Source of the DNA: Ashinkailepas kermadecensis
Lineage: Eukaryota > Arthropoda > Thecostraca > Neolepadidae
Length of the DNA: 64,000 nucleotides
Direction of reading: 5' to 3'
Assembly: GCA_034440615.1 (NCBI GenBank)
Contig: JAOTOM010005149.1
Location: 442,501-506,500, forward strand
The notes below the pieces were generated by a model. It had not been told where the DNA came from. It saw only the letters and a list, made by a program, of their open reading frames with translations, and did not search any database. How positions within the stretch are numbered: the first letter of the stretch is position 1; each line of letters opens with the position of its first letter. Position numbers and translations under genes: made by a program. This document shows, in pieces, positions 36,076-46,815 of the stretch.

Positions 36076-36720
36076 AATGAGTGAGAGTGAGAGCGAGCGC
36101 GAGAGTGAGAGCGAGAGGGAGAGATAAAAGATTGAGATAAATGAAGGAAATGCCAGGAAATGAAAAGTTGGGTTTGCATAAATGTTGCATTTAGGCTGAT
36201 CAGGCAAGCAGCAGCCGGACCGAATTAGCCTTCGGAAATGGCTGATCAATGACGCATTCAAACTGTATGTAAATGTCAGCTTGAATGATGCATTCAAACT
36301 GAATTTACAGCAAACTAGGTGGTAACGAGGTGGTTCTAATAAATGTACCTGAACTTCCCCCCCCCCCCTCCATAGGAAAACAATGTAAGACGCGAATTCA
36401 CAGATTGACAGGCATAATTCCCTCACAAACAACCAAATGCAATTTTTGCTTCTCAATGTCATGCTACTAGGTTTTTGTTCACCCAAACCAGCGAAAACGG
36501 AAGGTAAGGCGCCTGCACCATCGGATTTGGAATCATTTTAAGAATAATTATGTGGCAATGCATGAAAAAGACCTTCAGGCGGCTAACTTGAGAACGGTCC
36601 CTTCACGTCTGTGATACATCACAGTTCCATGACTTTTACTAATGTCCGTCCCTTCACGCCTGTGATACATCGCAGCACTAACAGACTTTTAGCAATGCAG
36701 ATTGTAACAAGTCAAAACGC
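36076..36720. other. No gene recognised
   Basis: Short unique stretch between two repeat arrays, with a poly-C run near 36357-36368. Confidence 0.4.
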
Positions 36721-36754
36721 GCAAAAATTCCATCCCTTCGTGGTGTTCGCAATC

Positions 36755-36890
36755 GAAAGAGTGGATCGAAAGACAGTCCAAAATAAAGATGCAATCGAAA
36801 GAATTGATCGAAAGAGAGTCCAAAAGCAAGTTGCAATCGAAAGAATGGATCGAAAGAGAGTCTGAAGGGAATGTGCAATCAAAAGAGAGT
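36755..36890. repeat. 35-bp tandem repeat, about 3-4 copies
   Basis: Units contain gcaatcgaaagaatggatcg and aaagagagtccaaa. The charged repeat peptide (ERIDRKRVQ type) is likely an artefact. Confidence 0.75.
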
Positions 36891-37021
36891 CCAAACTTGA
36901 GCACGACTGCCGCTGGCGACCAGATCAGCCGTGGCCGGTCTCGGCTCGGCCGGTGTTTGTTTGCCGTGTATGGAGGACACGCTGAGTGGTCACGAGCCGG
37001 CCGAGCGAAGGCATTGATCTG

Positions 37022-37725
37022 ACCCAGCGCGACGGTCGGACGGTAGCCGGACGGAGGTCGGGCGGCGGACGGACGGAGGTCGGACGGCGGCCAGACGGAC
37101 GGAGGTCGGACGGCGGACGGACGGAGGTCGGACGGCGGACGGACGGAGGTCGGACGGCGGCCGGACGGAGGTCGGACGGAGGTCGGACGGAGGTCGGACG
37201 GCGGCCGGACGGAGGTCGGACGGAGGTCGGACGGCGGCCGGACGGAGGTCGGACGGCGGCCGGACGGAGGTCGGACGGCGGAGGTCGGACGGCGGACGGA
37301 CGGAGGTCGGACGGCGGCCGGGTCGGACGGAGGTCGGACGGCCGGACGGAGGTCGGACGGCGGCCGGACGGAGGTCGGACGGCGGCCGGACGGAGGTCGG
37401 ACGGACGGCGGCCGGACGGACGGAGGTCGGACGGCGGCCGGACGGAGGTCGGACGGCGGCTGGACGGAGGTCGGACGGCGGCCGGACGGAGGTCGGCGGA
37501 CGGACGGAGGTCGGGCGGACGGAGGTCGGACGGCGGCCGGACGGAGGGGGGCGGACGGACGGAGGTCGGACGGCGGACGGACGGAGGTCGGACGGCGGCC
37601 GGACGGACGGAGGTCACGGACGGAGGTCGGACGGAGGTCGGACGGCGGCTGCGGCGGAGGTCGGACGGCGGCCGGACGGAGGTCGGACGGCGGACGGACG
37701 GAGGTCGGGGTCGGACGACGGCCTA
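37022..37725. repeat. cggacggaggt minisatellite, about 0.7 kb
   Basis: Irregular repeats of gtcggacggcggccggacggag. Frames in all six readings are open over the array, giving Arg/Pro/Asp-rich repeat peptides that should not be called as genes. Confidence 0.95.
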
Positions 37726-38125
37726 GCCAACACGCCACGACGCCGCAGCTGGTTTACCGTCCGCGGGCACCAGCCGACCCTCCACGCTCCAAATCACACA
37801 CCATTCAACTGACACCCATCAAGTCTGCTCAGAATCACGTGCCTGAGCTCATAGGAGATCACACACTGAGTTATCTAACGGGCGTCCACTAATTATTTGA
37901 ACAAGAGTTAATGTTACATATCTCCGGCAAGGCTGATAGATATCGGAACCAAACTTTGCACGTGAAACAAGTGAAATGTTTAGTGGATGCATGCCAAATG
38001 TAAAGTGATTAGCACAACTCAACATTTACCATGCACTTCTTAAATAACCAGTATATATAGTATGCAGGCTTTAGAGAACAAATCCTCTTTTGTAGAAAGG
38101 CAGATGTTGTCAGGTACTCTTTACC

Positions 38126-38290
38126 GGGGACGAGTAGTTTAGGGGTAAGCTACCCGTCTCACAATCGAAAGATTGTGGATTCGAGTCTTACCTGTAGCTA
38201 CTCTTCGCCCGCGACCAATCGGCGTGGGAGATTGGCGACGCTACATGACGGTCTCAAAGGTCGACGTGTCGTGAAACCAATAACCACCAC
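38126..38290 (+). mobile_element. Full-length SINE with valine-tRNA-like head (165 bp)
   Basis: Flanked by caggtactctttacc (38111-38125) and caggtactttttacc (38291-38305), 14/15 identical, a target duplication. The head GAGTAGTTTAGGGGTAAGC...CGTCTCACAATCGAAAG...GATTCGAGTC aligns with valine (CAC) tRNA, including the anticodon loop CTCACAA. The body holds CGCCCGCGACCAATCGGCGT. The 3' domain holds GGCGACGCTACATGACGG and GGTCGACGTGTCGTGAAACC and ends in aataaccacc. It sits in the N-terminal part of the mariner transposase, so it is younger than that element. Confidence 0.9.
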
Positions 38291-38305
38291 CAGGTACTTT
38301 TTACC

Positions 38306-39155
38306 TTTGGGAATATCTCGATCGACAACTTATGACATCCTCAAGAAGCTGGAGACCAGGGGAAATGTCGGTCACAGTCGGAAAAGAAAGTCCGGCACGT
38401 CGTTCCAACATGAAGACGCCAGAAGTAGAACACCGATAGGAGCGGCTACGACAAATATTGGCATGTCCACCCGTCCTTTGGCCAGGCGCTTCGCCATCAG
38501 CAGGTCGTACACCGAGAAGATTTCGAGGGAGGAAGGACTCACGCACAGAAAGAGACGAAAAGCACCTCAAGTCACCGTCAAGCAGCAGAAGACCCACAAA
38601 TCACCGATTCGCAAGCTTTCATGTAGTGTGTTGCGTGCAAACCAGGATTCGAAGATCATCATGGATGATGAGGCCCACTTCACCTTTTCTGAATATGAGA
38701 TGCCCGGAAAGAGATAATTTCATGTTGTTTCTGACGCAGAAGTACCATAAAACGCAAGATACCATCATATCGGGAAGTTATCAAGAAAGCATGAAGAGCG
38801 ATATCTGGTGCTGGTGATCCATCCGATGGTGGATACGTATTCTAACCAGATCTGGATGCCGCCCACTATGCGCGTGATATTTTCGAGCTTCCCCAAACTG
38901 TTGGAGTACCATCAAAAAACTGTGATCAGAATTCTCCAAACGTGCCTCAGCTCAGACCAATTGAAGACTCCTGGGAAATCTGAAAGCAACAAGTTTATCG
39001 AGGAGGACGGGAGGCAGCCTTCGAAGCCCACCTGAAGCTGAAGATGGGGAGGGCGTTGACGACCATCAAGCCGGAGTTGCCGCTCGCCGTGATGAAGAGA
39101 GTCGATGAGCTCGTGTGCGCCGCGAACCGTCATGGTGCTCTACACTTGGTTCAGT
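38306..39155 (+). pseudogene. Mariner-type transposase, frameshifted
   Basis: DDE/D transposase that would cut and paste the surrounding element at TA. After the SINE the frame reads ISRSTTYDILKKLETRG (helix-turn-helix), then STRPLARRFAISRSYTEKI, THRKRRKAPQVTVKQQKT and IIMDDEAHFTFSEY (first catalytic Asp) up to a stop at 38717. Later parts appear in other frames: the LDAAHYARD stretch (second Asp), then VPQLRPIEDSW (third Asp region), and a C-terminal ELPLAVMKRVDEL. There are at least two frameshifts and one stop. It belongs to the same broad family as 58430-59400. Confidence 0.8.
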
Positions 39156-39428
39156 GAAGTGTATGTAATAACCAATGCATACTTTTGCTGTGCATAAGTT
39201 CAATGCTTTAAGTATACATACCGTGGAGATATTGACGTTTGAAAGTTGGTAAAATAATTAGTGAACATCCGTTACATATTCAAAGGAGGGGCACAGAACG
39301 GTAAAGAAGATCGGTGCGTCAGTCGGGCGGTTTGCGCCCCAGGGTGTGTCGTCAAGCGATGGCTGAACAATGTCGAAATAAAAATAATCACTGTGGAACT
39401 GAAAATACTGCCCACGTTCCCAGCATCG

Positions 39429-39748
39429 TGCAATATCGGGCACTTACCCCTGCCCGAGGTCGAACCCGTGCAATATCGGGCACTTACCCCTGCCCGAGGT
39501 CGAACCCGTGCAACATCGGGCACTTACCCCTGCCCGAGGTCGAACCCGTGCAATATCGGGCACTTACCACTGCCCAAGGTCGAACCCGTGCAATATCGGG
39601 CACTTACTCCTGCCCGAGGTCGAACCCATGCAATATCGGGCACTTACCCCTGCTCGAGGTCGAACCCGTGCAATATCGGGCACTTACCCCTGTCCGAGGT
39701 CGAACCCGTGCAATATCGGGCACTTACCCTTGCCCGAGGTCGAACCCG
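39429..39748. repeat. 40-bp tandem repeat, eight copies
   Basis: The unit is gtgcaatatcgggcacttac plus ccctgcccgaggtcgaaccc. Identity is above 90%. A repeat peptide frame (QYRALTPARGRT) is open on the plus strand but starts and ends at the array. Confidence 0.97.
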
Positions 39749-39769
39749 ATGCTCGCACACACACTGTTC

Positions 39770-40740
39770 AGTTGCATCCACATTACATCGAACGTCTACG
39801 GCGGAAACAGGCTATGGACAGTCGCCAGGTTGGGGGGAAGGGTGTTTCTTGACTGAACCAGGGAAAAAGATGCCGATCGAGCAGCATTTAGGCGATTATT
39901 TTCTTGGAACCTTTTCGTTGTATTTGTTCATTAACACATAGTAACACCATTCGAAGACATCAACTACTCTTTGTACTTTGCTTATGAAAGCCGACAGCAC
40001 TTCTTTGCAGATAATTTACTTTTGTAATGAAGAAGACGTCCAATTGTCGAGTTTATAGTCAGGGGCGATTTGAATTGATGCTGGAATGGCAATGCGCATT
40101 CGTATTAATGGCAAGACCGGCCATATATCGAAGGCCTGCCAGCTGCTGAGTATGGTGAACGACGTACTAATCGTTGGCAACAATCGTACCGCAAATTGAC
40201 ATCGCATACTTGAACAGCAAACTAATCTGCAAAACACCCAACACAAATCGAAATGTCAGTCGCTGTCTGCGTGGCATCAATATATGAAACGATTGCTTCC
40301 GGGGCCTCAGCCAGTGAACATTGAAGCTCGTTTCGAAATGTGAGCAGCATTAACAGAATTCAGCAAATTCGCCCACAACCCCATCACATCATGGCATTAA
40401 ATTGCGAATGCACCATGTGACCTAGTGCCAACATAAGCAATCTCAGACACCAGGCAAGTGCTGGCAAAACCCATCTGAGAACATTCATCCCGCTGCCCTG
40501 AAATAATCCCCCAGAATATGCTGCCTCACACGAAACGATAGGCCGCAGCTATCACCAGGTCCTGTTCAATAAAATGCAAACCCACAGGTGCACATCAGGT
40601 AACCAGTAGCCCAGTACCGACCCGCGCCGCGTTCCGGCTGAAGCTGGCGACGGTGACACGTGCCTTCCGGCAGCGTCTCAACTCAGCCGGACTGCCCGCC
40701 AACAGGCGCGCTGTGTCGCACTTTGGCCAGGTGTAGGATA
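39770..40740. other. No gene recognised
   Basis: Unique sequence with short frames and no domains. Confidence 0.4.
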
Positions 40741-40763
40741 TTTCGGCTTTCGGCCGCTCCGAC

Positions 40764-40823
40764 TGTTAGTTAGTTATTTGGGATTTAGGGTGCTTCGACC
40801 AGTCTTGATCACTCGCGCCCATA
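40764..40823 (-). mobile_element. Tail-only SINE fragment (about 60 bp)
   Basis: The plus strand reads gttagttatttgggatttagggtgcttcgacc...gatcactcgcgccca, the same core as 58615-58670. On the minus strand GGGCGCG and CACCC could partly pair. I did not find a clear target duplication. Confidence 0.5.
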
Positions 40824-40929
40824 ACGTTTATTATAGGGAGGGCCCATCCCATTGACAGACGGAGCCGGTCCCTCCACTCGCCGTCGCGGCGATGGGGTGG
40901 CCGGCTCCCGGGGTGCAGCCTTATCAGCT

Positions 40930-41030
40930 CCTTGGCGGCCTTCGCCCGGCCATTTCTATGGCCTTCGCCCGGGCCTTCGCCTTCGGCCATTTCTATGGCC
41001 TTCGCCCGGGCCATTTCTATCTGAGCGAGA
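40930..41030. repeat. Short cttcgcccgggc-catttctatgg repeats
   Basis: ggccttcgcccgg-ccatttctatggcc occurs three times in 90 bp. Confidence 0.6.
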
Positions 41031-41039
41031 CGCGCTTAC

Positions 41040-41735
41040 TTAGCCTCGCAGGCACGCCTCTCGGCTTCTTGGTAGTGAAGATTGATGTCAGTGATTTTAA
41101 TTCGTCCGTGGGTGTTTCGGGACAGCGATGCAGGTAAGGAAGTAGAAGTCGAGGGTGGGGGTGAGGCATGGCTCACGGGAAGGGGAGAAGATTCAGGTAG
41201 GGAAGAGGTGGAGAGGATGGATTTGGAGGTTTTGATGGGGAGGCGAGGGGAGGTCGGAGCGCGGATTGGAAGTGGGAGGTGGTGATTTCGAGGTAGGTGA
41301 TGAGTTAGATGGGGAGGGGCTTGGATTGGGTGGGAAGGACCGAGGAAGCCTCCTGGACCGTTGGGCCAGGGTCCACTCCCCACCCTCGGGGATTGATCGG
41401 GAGGGGCTTCAGATTGGCGAACGGGGTATCCTCGTCGAGGGTGGTATGTACCTCGGTCGCCTCGTCATCCTGTTGGGTTGGCTGCCCTTTCCTCTCAGGC
41501 GACGAGGGGGCGCTCCACAAGACCGTAGCATGGTCATCAGCTAAGCAATTAGCTCAGAGGCCCTCTTGGGCTGTGTGTTGGGGGCCTACCAGACTTATTG
41601 CGAGTCTCTTGTGTGGTTGTAAAGTTAGGTTGTGCCTTTGTTGCAAATGGTATCCTTGCGTGAGCTACTTCATGGAGCTCACGCGCCTCCCGAAATGTGA
41701 GCTTTTTGGAAAATTAAACCGCAACTACTTCCTTC
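41040..41735. other. No certain gene; probably 5'-ward remains of the adjacent LINE
   Basis: On the minus strand this lies after the zinc-knuckle coding region. Pro/Ser-rich frames (for example LPTQSKPLPI) could be the C-terminal part of the LINE ORF1, but no motif confirms it. Confidence 0.3.
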
Positions 41736-41789
41736 TCTTTCAGGTAAATGGGACACGAACGGCCATAAATAGTGTGTGTGTTTTTTTTG

Positions 41790-42537
41790 TGGGGGGGGGG
41801 GGGGGGGGGGGCACAATTCGAACAGCTTGGGCTCTTCGTTTCACAGTTGTCTCTAACGTGCTCACTGAACCCCATCTCCCACATGTATCGCGGTTTCGAC
41901 AGTGCTGCGACGTGTGTTCAAAACGGGAACACCGGAAACACCTCATCAAGTGGGGACAAATACACGAACGTGCACGCGGACATATCCGACGATGGTGAAC
42001 TCAGGAATGTTTATCGTGTGAAATGTTTAGTCGTGTAAAATGTTAAGATGAAATTGTCAGTTCGTTGTGTTTCTTGCCCTTTCCGGATCGTGATTTTCGC
42101 ACCTCTACCACTCTCCACCCTGCCAGGCCATCCTCAATGTTAGCGTTCGACACATCTCTGAAGTCATAGCAGTTGGTCACACCTTTAGAGTAGTTTGTCG
42201 TATTTTGGAGTCGAACTTCCATACATACGGTGACTGTTCGCCTGCTGGTTTCATTCCGTACAGCGCATTTCAATTTGGTCGCATCCATCGCCCTCCTTGC
42301 GTCCTCTGTAGTTTTGAATTCCACATCCAGGCCACCGTCTCAGCTCTTGACACCTCAGTACCACCCCAGCAGGTCACACGCTTCTTTTCTTTGGAATGTG
42401 GTACATGAGGGAAGACTTTTGCCTTCTTCTAGTGACTTGATAATGAGAATACGTGGTGCGGGAAGACTGACATTTGGACTGGTCTGTCCCCTACTAGAGG
42501 AGACAGGCGAGTTTTTTTTTGCGTTTGTGCTTGCCAT
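41790..42537 (-). pseudogene. Jockey-like LINE ORF1 (gag-like) remnant
   Basis: Nucleic-acid-binding protein of a non-LTR retrotransposon. From 42537 a frame begins MASTNAKKNS and reaches LIIKSLEEGKSLPSC. In the next frames come VEFKTTEDARRAMDATKL (RRM-like), NTTNYSKGVTNCYDFRDVS and EDGLAGWRVVEVRK. Then comes a CCHC zinc knuckle, RCFRCSRFEHTSQHCRNRDT, and after another shift DNCETKSPSCSNC. This order is that of Jockey-superfamily ORF1 proteins. Stops and at least three frameshifts make it inactive, and no reverse transcriptase follows in the window. Such LINEs supply enzymes for SINEs, but a link to the SINEs here is not shown. Confidence 0.7.
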
Positions 42538-42539
42538 GT

Positions 42540-43310
42540 GATGTGGTTGTGCTGTGTCCCTCGTGACGCCCCACCACACAGGGGTCCTATAGGGGGGGCG
42601 TCTTTGGCCCGCGGAAGGGAGGACGCCAGGCGCCCGAGGAGCTATACCAGGGAGGCGGCGCCTTCGCGCGGCCGGGAGGGAGAGACTCACCACCCCAGCC
42701 GAGCTACAGCACCGCCCACCACTTGACTCCAGTCGACCAGGTCGGCAAGCACCAGGCCAGAGCCCAGGCCCCCAGCCCGAGGAGACTTGCCACGTGACTA
42801 TACGGCCCAGACCCGCCCGCCCCTCCGGGATATGGGGACCACAGCGTTTTGCTCCCCCGTCACAAATGGCACCGTGCGACGGGGGACCTCAGCCTCCAGA
42901 ACTCCGTCAACCCCGGGGGACGGGCCGTGGAGGCGACTACCCCGATACAACTGAGCGGACGGGTAGACCAGGGGAAGCTGACCTACCTGTTCGTGAGAAA
43001 TGAGGGGTTGGTGTTGCAGGCTTGAATGAAGGGCATACAGGGACGCTGGTACGGAGTTGATACTGTAATTTGCAGAGAGGGATGGACGATGGAGACTACG
43101 TGAGCCCCGGAAACACCTACGTACTTCCACACTCCTTATCGGAGCGGCTGTGTTAACCCGAGGGAGCGCCACTTCCCTAGGCAACTGAGTAACGATGGCT
43201 GACCTACTGCAGTTCTGGGCACTGCGACCGCACTGGCTATGCAGCGGGCTTTTTGACGGGTGAACGCCGCAGGCAAGTCAGGCGACAGTTTGCAGTGGAC
43301 AGTGAGCGGC
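42540..43310. other. GC-rich sequence, no gene recognised
   Basis: It contains direct continuations upstream of the LINE ORF1, possibly its 5' UTR, with a ggggggg run near 42591. Frames lack domains. Confidence 0.35.
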
Positions 43311-43419
43311 GGGGCTTGGGGTGGCGTGTAACGCCGATGCGTCGTCGGATGCCATCGGACGGCACGGACACACCTGTGAATGTTTGATGAGCGGCCGACG
43401 GCGCTGTCCGTGTATACCA

Positions 43420-43628
43420 GGTGACGGGCTGGGGCAGGGGCTGGGGGGCGGGGGAGGGCCAGGTCAGGGGCTGGGGCAGGGGGTGGAGCCGGTGCCGGAG
43501 CCGGGGCCGGTGTCAGGGCCGGGGCCAGGGCCGGGGCCGGGGCCGGGGCCGGGGCCGGGGCCGGGGCCGGGGCCGGGCCGGGGCCGGGGCCGGGGCCGGG
43601 GCCGGGGCCGGGGCCGGGGCCGGGACCG
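43420..43628. repeat. GGGGCC hexanucleotide repeat with G-rich flank
   Basis: About 18-20 nearly pure GGGGCC units at 43516-43628, preceded by looser G-rich repeats. The plus strand can form G-quadruplexes. It lies 20 bp past the donor side of the candidate exon 43649-43813, that is, at the start of its following intron on the minus strand. Confidence 0.95.
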
Positions 43629-43648
43629 GGACTGTACAGAGTACACAC

Positions 43649-43813
43649 CTGGCGGAGGCGGAGGCGGCGGCACCCTCGTCGGCCGGACTGTCGGTCGGCT
43701 CCAGCGGCGGCAGTAAGTGGCGCCTGGTGCCGCTCGGCAGCCGGCCCGGCTGCAGGTAGCGGCTGGGCGGCCGAGGCTCGCGCACCTCCTCCATCTCGAT
43801 CTCGTCACCGCTC
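43649..43813 (-). CDS. Candidate downstream exon, possibly of the TipE-like gene
   Basis: 165 bp between acceptor-like cctgcag and donor CCAG|GTGTGT, on the minus strand. In the open phase it reads SGDEIEMEEVREPRPPSRY and ends in an Ala/Ser-rich run after DSPADEG: acidic at first, then Pro/Arg-rich, a likely cytoplasmic tail. It starts with one base before the first full codon and leaves two at the end. The TipE-like exon ends with two bases, so the join gives Gly and stays in frame. No domain is recognised. It could also belong to another gene. Confidence 0.4.
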
Positions 43814-43834
43814 CTGCAGGATCGTCGCAGCCAC

Positions 43835-44060
43835 CGGCCGTCATGACAGTGGCACGGGGATCGGACCGTCACGGAAGTGGCACAGCAGATCGGAACGTCA
43901 CGGGAGTGGCACGCTAGGGGGACCGAACCGTCACGGAAGTGGCACGGCAGATCAGACCGTCACGGAAGTGGCACGGCACGGGGATCGAACCGTCACGGGA
44001 GTAACACGGCAGGGGGACCGGACCGTCACGGTGCGGGAGCGTCACGGGAGTGGTTCTTCA
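43835..44060. repeat. ~28-bp tandem repeat (accgtcacggaagtggcacgg)
   Basis: Seven or eight diverged units of accgtcacgg-gagtggcacgg with variable gggga-type ends. Confidence 0.8.
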
Positions 44061-45640
44061 CCGTCATGATAGCGGTATGGGACCTGTTGGTAGTTTGTTG
44101 GTGGATGGTATGGGGCCTCTTGGTACCTGCTTAGTCAGCTCACCAAACAAACTCGGCAGGGCCACAGTTCACTACACTCGGCACCTGTTGCAAACAGGGT
44201 CGCGTTTATTACACTTCAAACATTTGGAGTTAGAAACGAAATGTACACTTTTGAACTATCGTATACGAGGATCAAAATATCGGCTGCTGAATGGAAGGAC
44301 CTATGCAACTTAATTATAAAATCGGTGGCACATATTCTTTCAAGGAATGGTATAAGTCGCTGGAAGGGCGCCTTCGGCTGAAACGGATTTGTTAATCGAG
44401 AATGATGTACTCAAACATACTGAACGGGCACTTTTCGCGGTCCGAGGGACGCCACCTTTCCATCGGGGAGGAGCACATGACCAGTGCCCCCTCCCTGCTT
44501 GAGATGTATACTTCGTTTTCTTTCGCCAGTGCCTAAAATGCACTTGCTTTTCACTGTTTGAAGCTGCATATTATGGCACAAGAAACGAAATCCAAACGAT
44601 GTTAAGCCCTTGGGCTCTTTTGACTTTTATAAAATAATTAGGCAAATGGGTTAGTTCGTTGCCGATCAGAATTCTGCATCCCTCTAGCGGAAAAGTAGAT
44701 AACAATTCGTCGGACAGCGTATGTTCCGAGTGATACAAATTCAAGAGCGGGCTGCTATTTCCAGCTCTGATTCACCAGACACAGTCTCGGGTACGGCCCC
44801 TGAGGCGGCGCAGTCAAAACACCACAATGGCAGTGGCTCTCACTATCATCAACTGACCAAGTTCTGGCAGCGAAATTGCCATATAAACCACACACACACA
44901 TTGGCTACTCCATCTCGTTTCTGCGAACATGAATTGCTTCAACGTTACGGCAGAACTTTCAGGGACTGAACTGCAGATAGTATGGACAGCATGCCCAATT
45001 GGTGCCTCCTCGAGTTCGCTTTCGGAACGAAACCGAGTACTGATGATTTAGTGGCAACTAGCACGGAATAACCTGGCTTGAGATGACTTCATAAACAGCC
45101 GGCTCTGCTGGTGCAGGACAGCAATACTTGAAGAAAAACAGGACTGCAATTCGGGTCGATGTCTGTGACGGTGGTATATAATATGCTAACGACACATCTA
45201 CTCTAATAACATACTCTACGTGGGTGACCACTAACACGATACTTTCAAAACTTTCGCTAGGCGACGGTCTAAAATACCTGACAAACAAGGCAACTGGAAT
45301 GCTTCACCTATACGTAGAAGAACACCTGAAGCAGGTGCCACTGCTGAAAATAAATTACTACTGCAGAACTTCTACTTCTCGTACGATTTCTGACTCTAAG
45401 CTCTATATTCTACAGCCAAATACTACCTTACCAACACATACCGCACTGCAGACTTATCTGACAACAACGTACGACCGCACAGCCTCACTAGTCACTAGCG
45501 TTTGAAGGCCTATCCGATATGGTCACATTGCAAAAAAAAACGCCAAAGGCGGGCACATATTCCAAACAGCCAACACAAAGAAGCAGACGACGGCGCAGGC
45601 GTATCGACACTGCCAGTCAGGGTGCAACAGAGTGCGCGAC
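44061..45640. other. No gene recognised
   Basis: Probably intron if the 43649 exon belongs to the TipE-like gene. Short frames only. Confidence 0.4.
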
Positions 45641-45779
45641 ATGCTGGGCGGGGCGGGGCGGGGCGGGGCGACAGGCGACATGCTGCTGCCCGCCGGCTAC
45701 ACGTGATGCGCCAGGGCAGACGCGGCCGTCGCCGACGCTACCTGACGTCGGGTGGCGATCGAGCCGCGGCGGACAGCGC

Positions 45780-45864
45780 TCAACAGCTGGCCCCGGCCAC
45801 GGCCGGTTGCTGGTCCTCTTCGTCCTCCGAGTCATGATTACCGACCGACAACAAACTGACTGAG
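45780..45864 (-). CDS. Candidate alternative last exon of the TipE-like gene
   Basis: On the minus strand an acceptor (gtccacag) is followed by one base, then 27 codons (SVSLLSVGNHDSEDEEDQQ and on, ending ASC) and a TGA at 45782-45780. The single leading base completes the GG left by the TipE-like exon as Gly. The peptide is short, acidic and ends in a Cys, a plausible cytoplasmic C-terminus. Other phases hit a stop within nine codons. If real, it is an alternative to the 43649-43813 exon. No polyadenylation signal was seen close by. Confidence 0.4.
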
Positions 45865-46440
45865 CTGTGGACACGGCCAACGGGTGGGGGCGTCACCGTG
45901 CGGCTGGCACGCGCGCCGGCATCCGGCCACCGAGCACGGCTCCTGCGCCGGCCGGTCACGGTCGGTCCCAGCCACGGCCGCCAGGCGTCACTTCGCACGG
46001 CCGGCACGGCCGGCGGCACAGCCGGCGGCACAGCCGGCATCAGACTCCGCCGTACGCCCACTCACAGCTATCACTGCCGTCCCACACTGCCTCAGTCATA
46101 GCCCACCGTCCCTGCCCCTCATCGCTCTGTTCAAGCCTTAACACAGGTTATATCGCAGCCCGCAGTCTTCAACACAGGACTCACTGCAGGCCACACATAC
46201 GCCAACAACGCCCCACAATTCATGCCACAGACCTCGACACAGGCTATACAGTCCCACCACAGGTCTCACTGCAGCACAGGTCTCACTGCAGGACCCACAG
46301 TCCCATTATAAATCGCATAACAGCGACCTCGGAGGACTCCACCACAGACCCATTCCTGCACCACACAGTCGGCCATAGATCTTCATCCCTAACTTCGCCA
46401 CAGACCACCAGTCTTGATATCACAAAAGATCTTCGCCTCT
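45865..46440. other. GC-rich to CA-rich intron sequence
   Basis: Contains cggccggcacggccggcggcacagccggc repeats near 45998-46042 and caggt-ctcactgcag repeats near 46185-46295. No domain is seen. Confidence 0.35.
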
Positions 46441-46815
46441 GACCTTACCATATATCTCCACCTCGGACACAACCACATATCTCCACCCTTGACTTCACCA
46501 GGGATCTCCACCCCTGACCCGGCCACAACTATCAACACCTGACCTCACCACAGATCTCCACCCGTAACCTCACCACAGGTCTCCACCCTTAACCTCACCA
46601 CAGGTCTCCACCCTTGACCTCACCACAGGTCTCCACCCTTGACCTCACCACAGATCTTCACCCCAAACCTCATCACAGCTCTCCACCCTTGACCTCACCA
46701 CAGATCTCCACCCCTAACCTCACCACAGATCTCCACCCCTGACCTCACCACAGATCTCCACCCTTGACCTCACCACACATATCCTCATCTGGCCCTACCA
46801 CAGATCTCCACCCCT
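46440..46815. repeat. 25-bp tandem repeat, about 14 copies
   Basis: The unit is ctccacccttgacctcaccacaggt with a/g and c/t variation. It lies in the intron of the TipE-like gene if the downstream exons are right. Confidence 0.9.

Larger units (their letters stand above)
37878..39272 (+). mobile_element. Tc1/mariner-type transposon with TA duplications, interrupted by a SINE
   Basis: The left end ACGGGCGTCCACTAATTATT and the right end read inward (ACGGATGTTCACTAATTATT) match at 17 of 20 positions. Both are bordered by TA (37876-37877 and 39273-39274). The element is 1395 bp, of which 180 bp is the SINE and its duplicated target, leaving about 1.2 kb, normal for mariners. The transposase inside is broken. 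Confidence 0.9.

Noticed and set aside
36689..37738. 349-codon Pro/Arg-rich frame
   Set aside because: Translation of the cggacggaggt minisatellite.
38126..38200. Functional tRNA-Val gene
   Set aside because: Head of a SINE inserted in a mariner. T-arm and acceptor stem have mismatches.
39429..39748. CRISPR-like regularly spaced repeats
   Set aside because: Units are contiguous 40-bp tandem repeats without unique spacers, in a eukaryotic genome.
39261..39941. 226-codon frame
   Set aside because: Consists mainly of the 40-bp repeat unit, with no domain before or after it.
45645..45672. ggggc repeat as a second G-quadruplex locus
   Set aside because: Only about five units. Too short to single out beside the 43.5-kb array.
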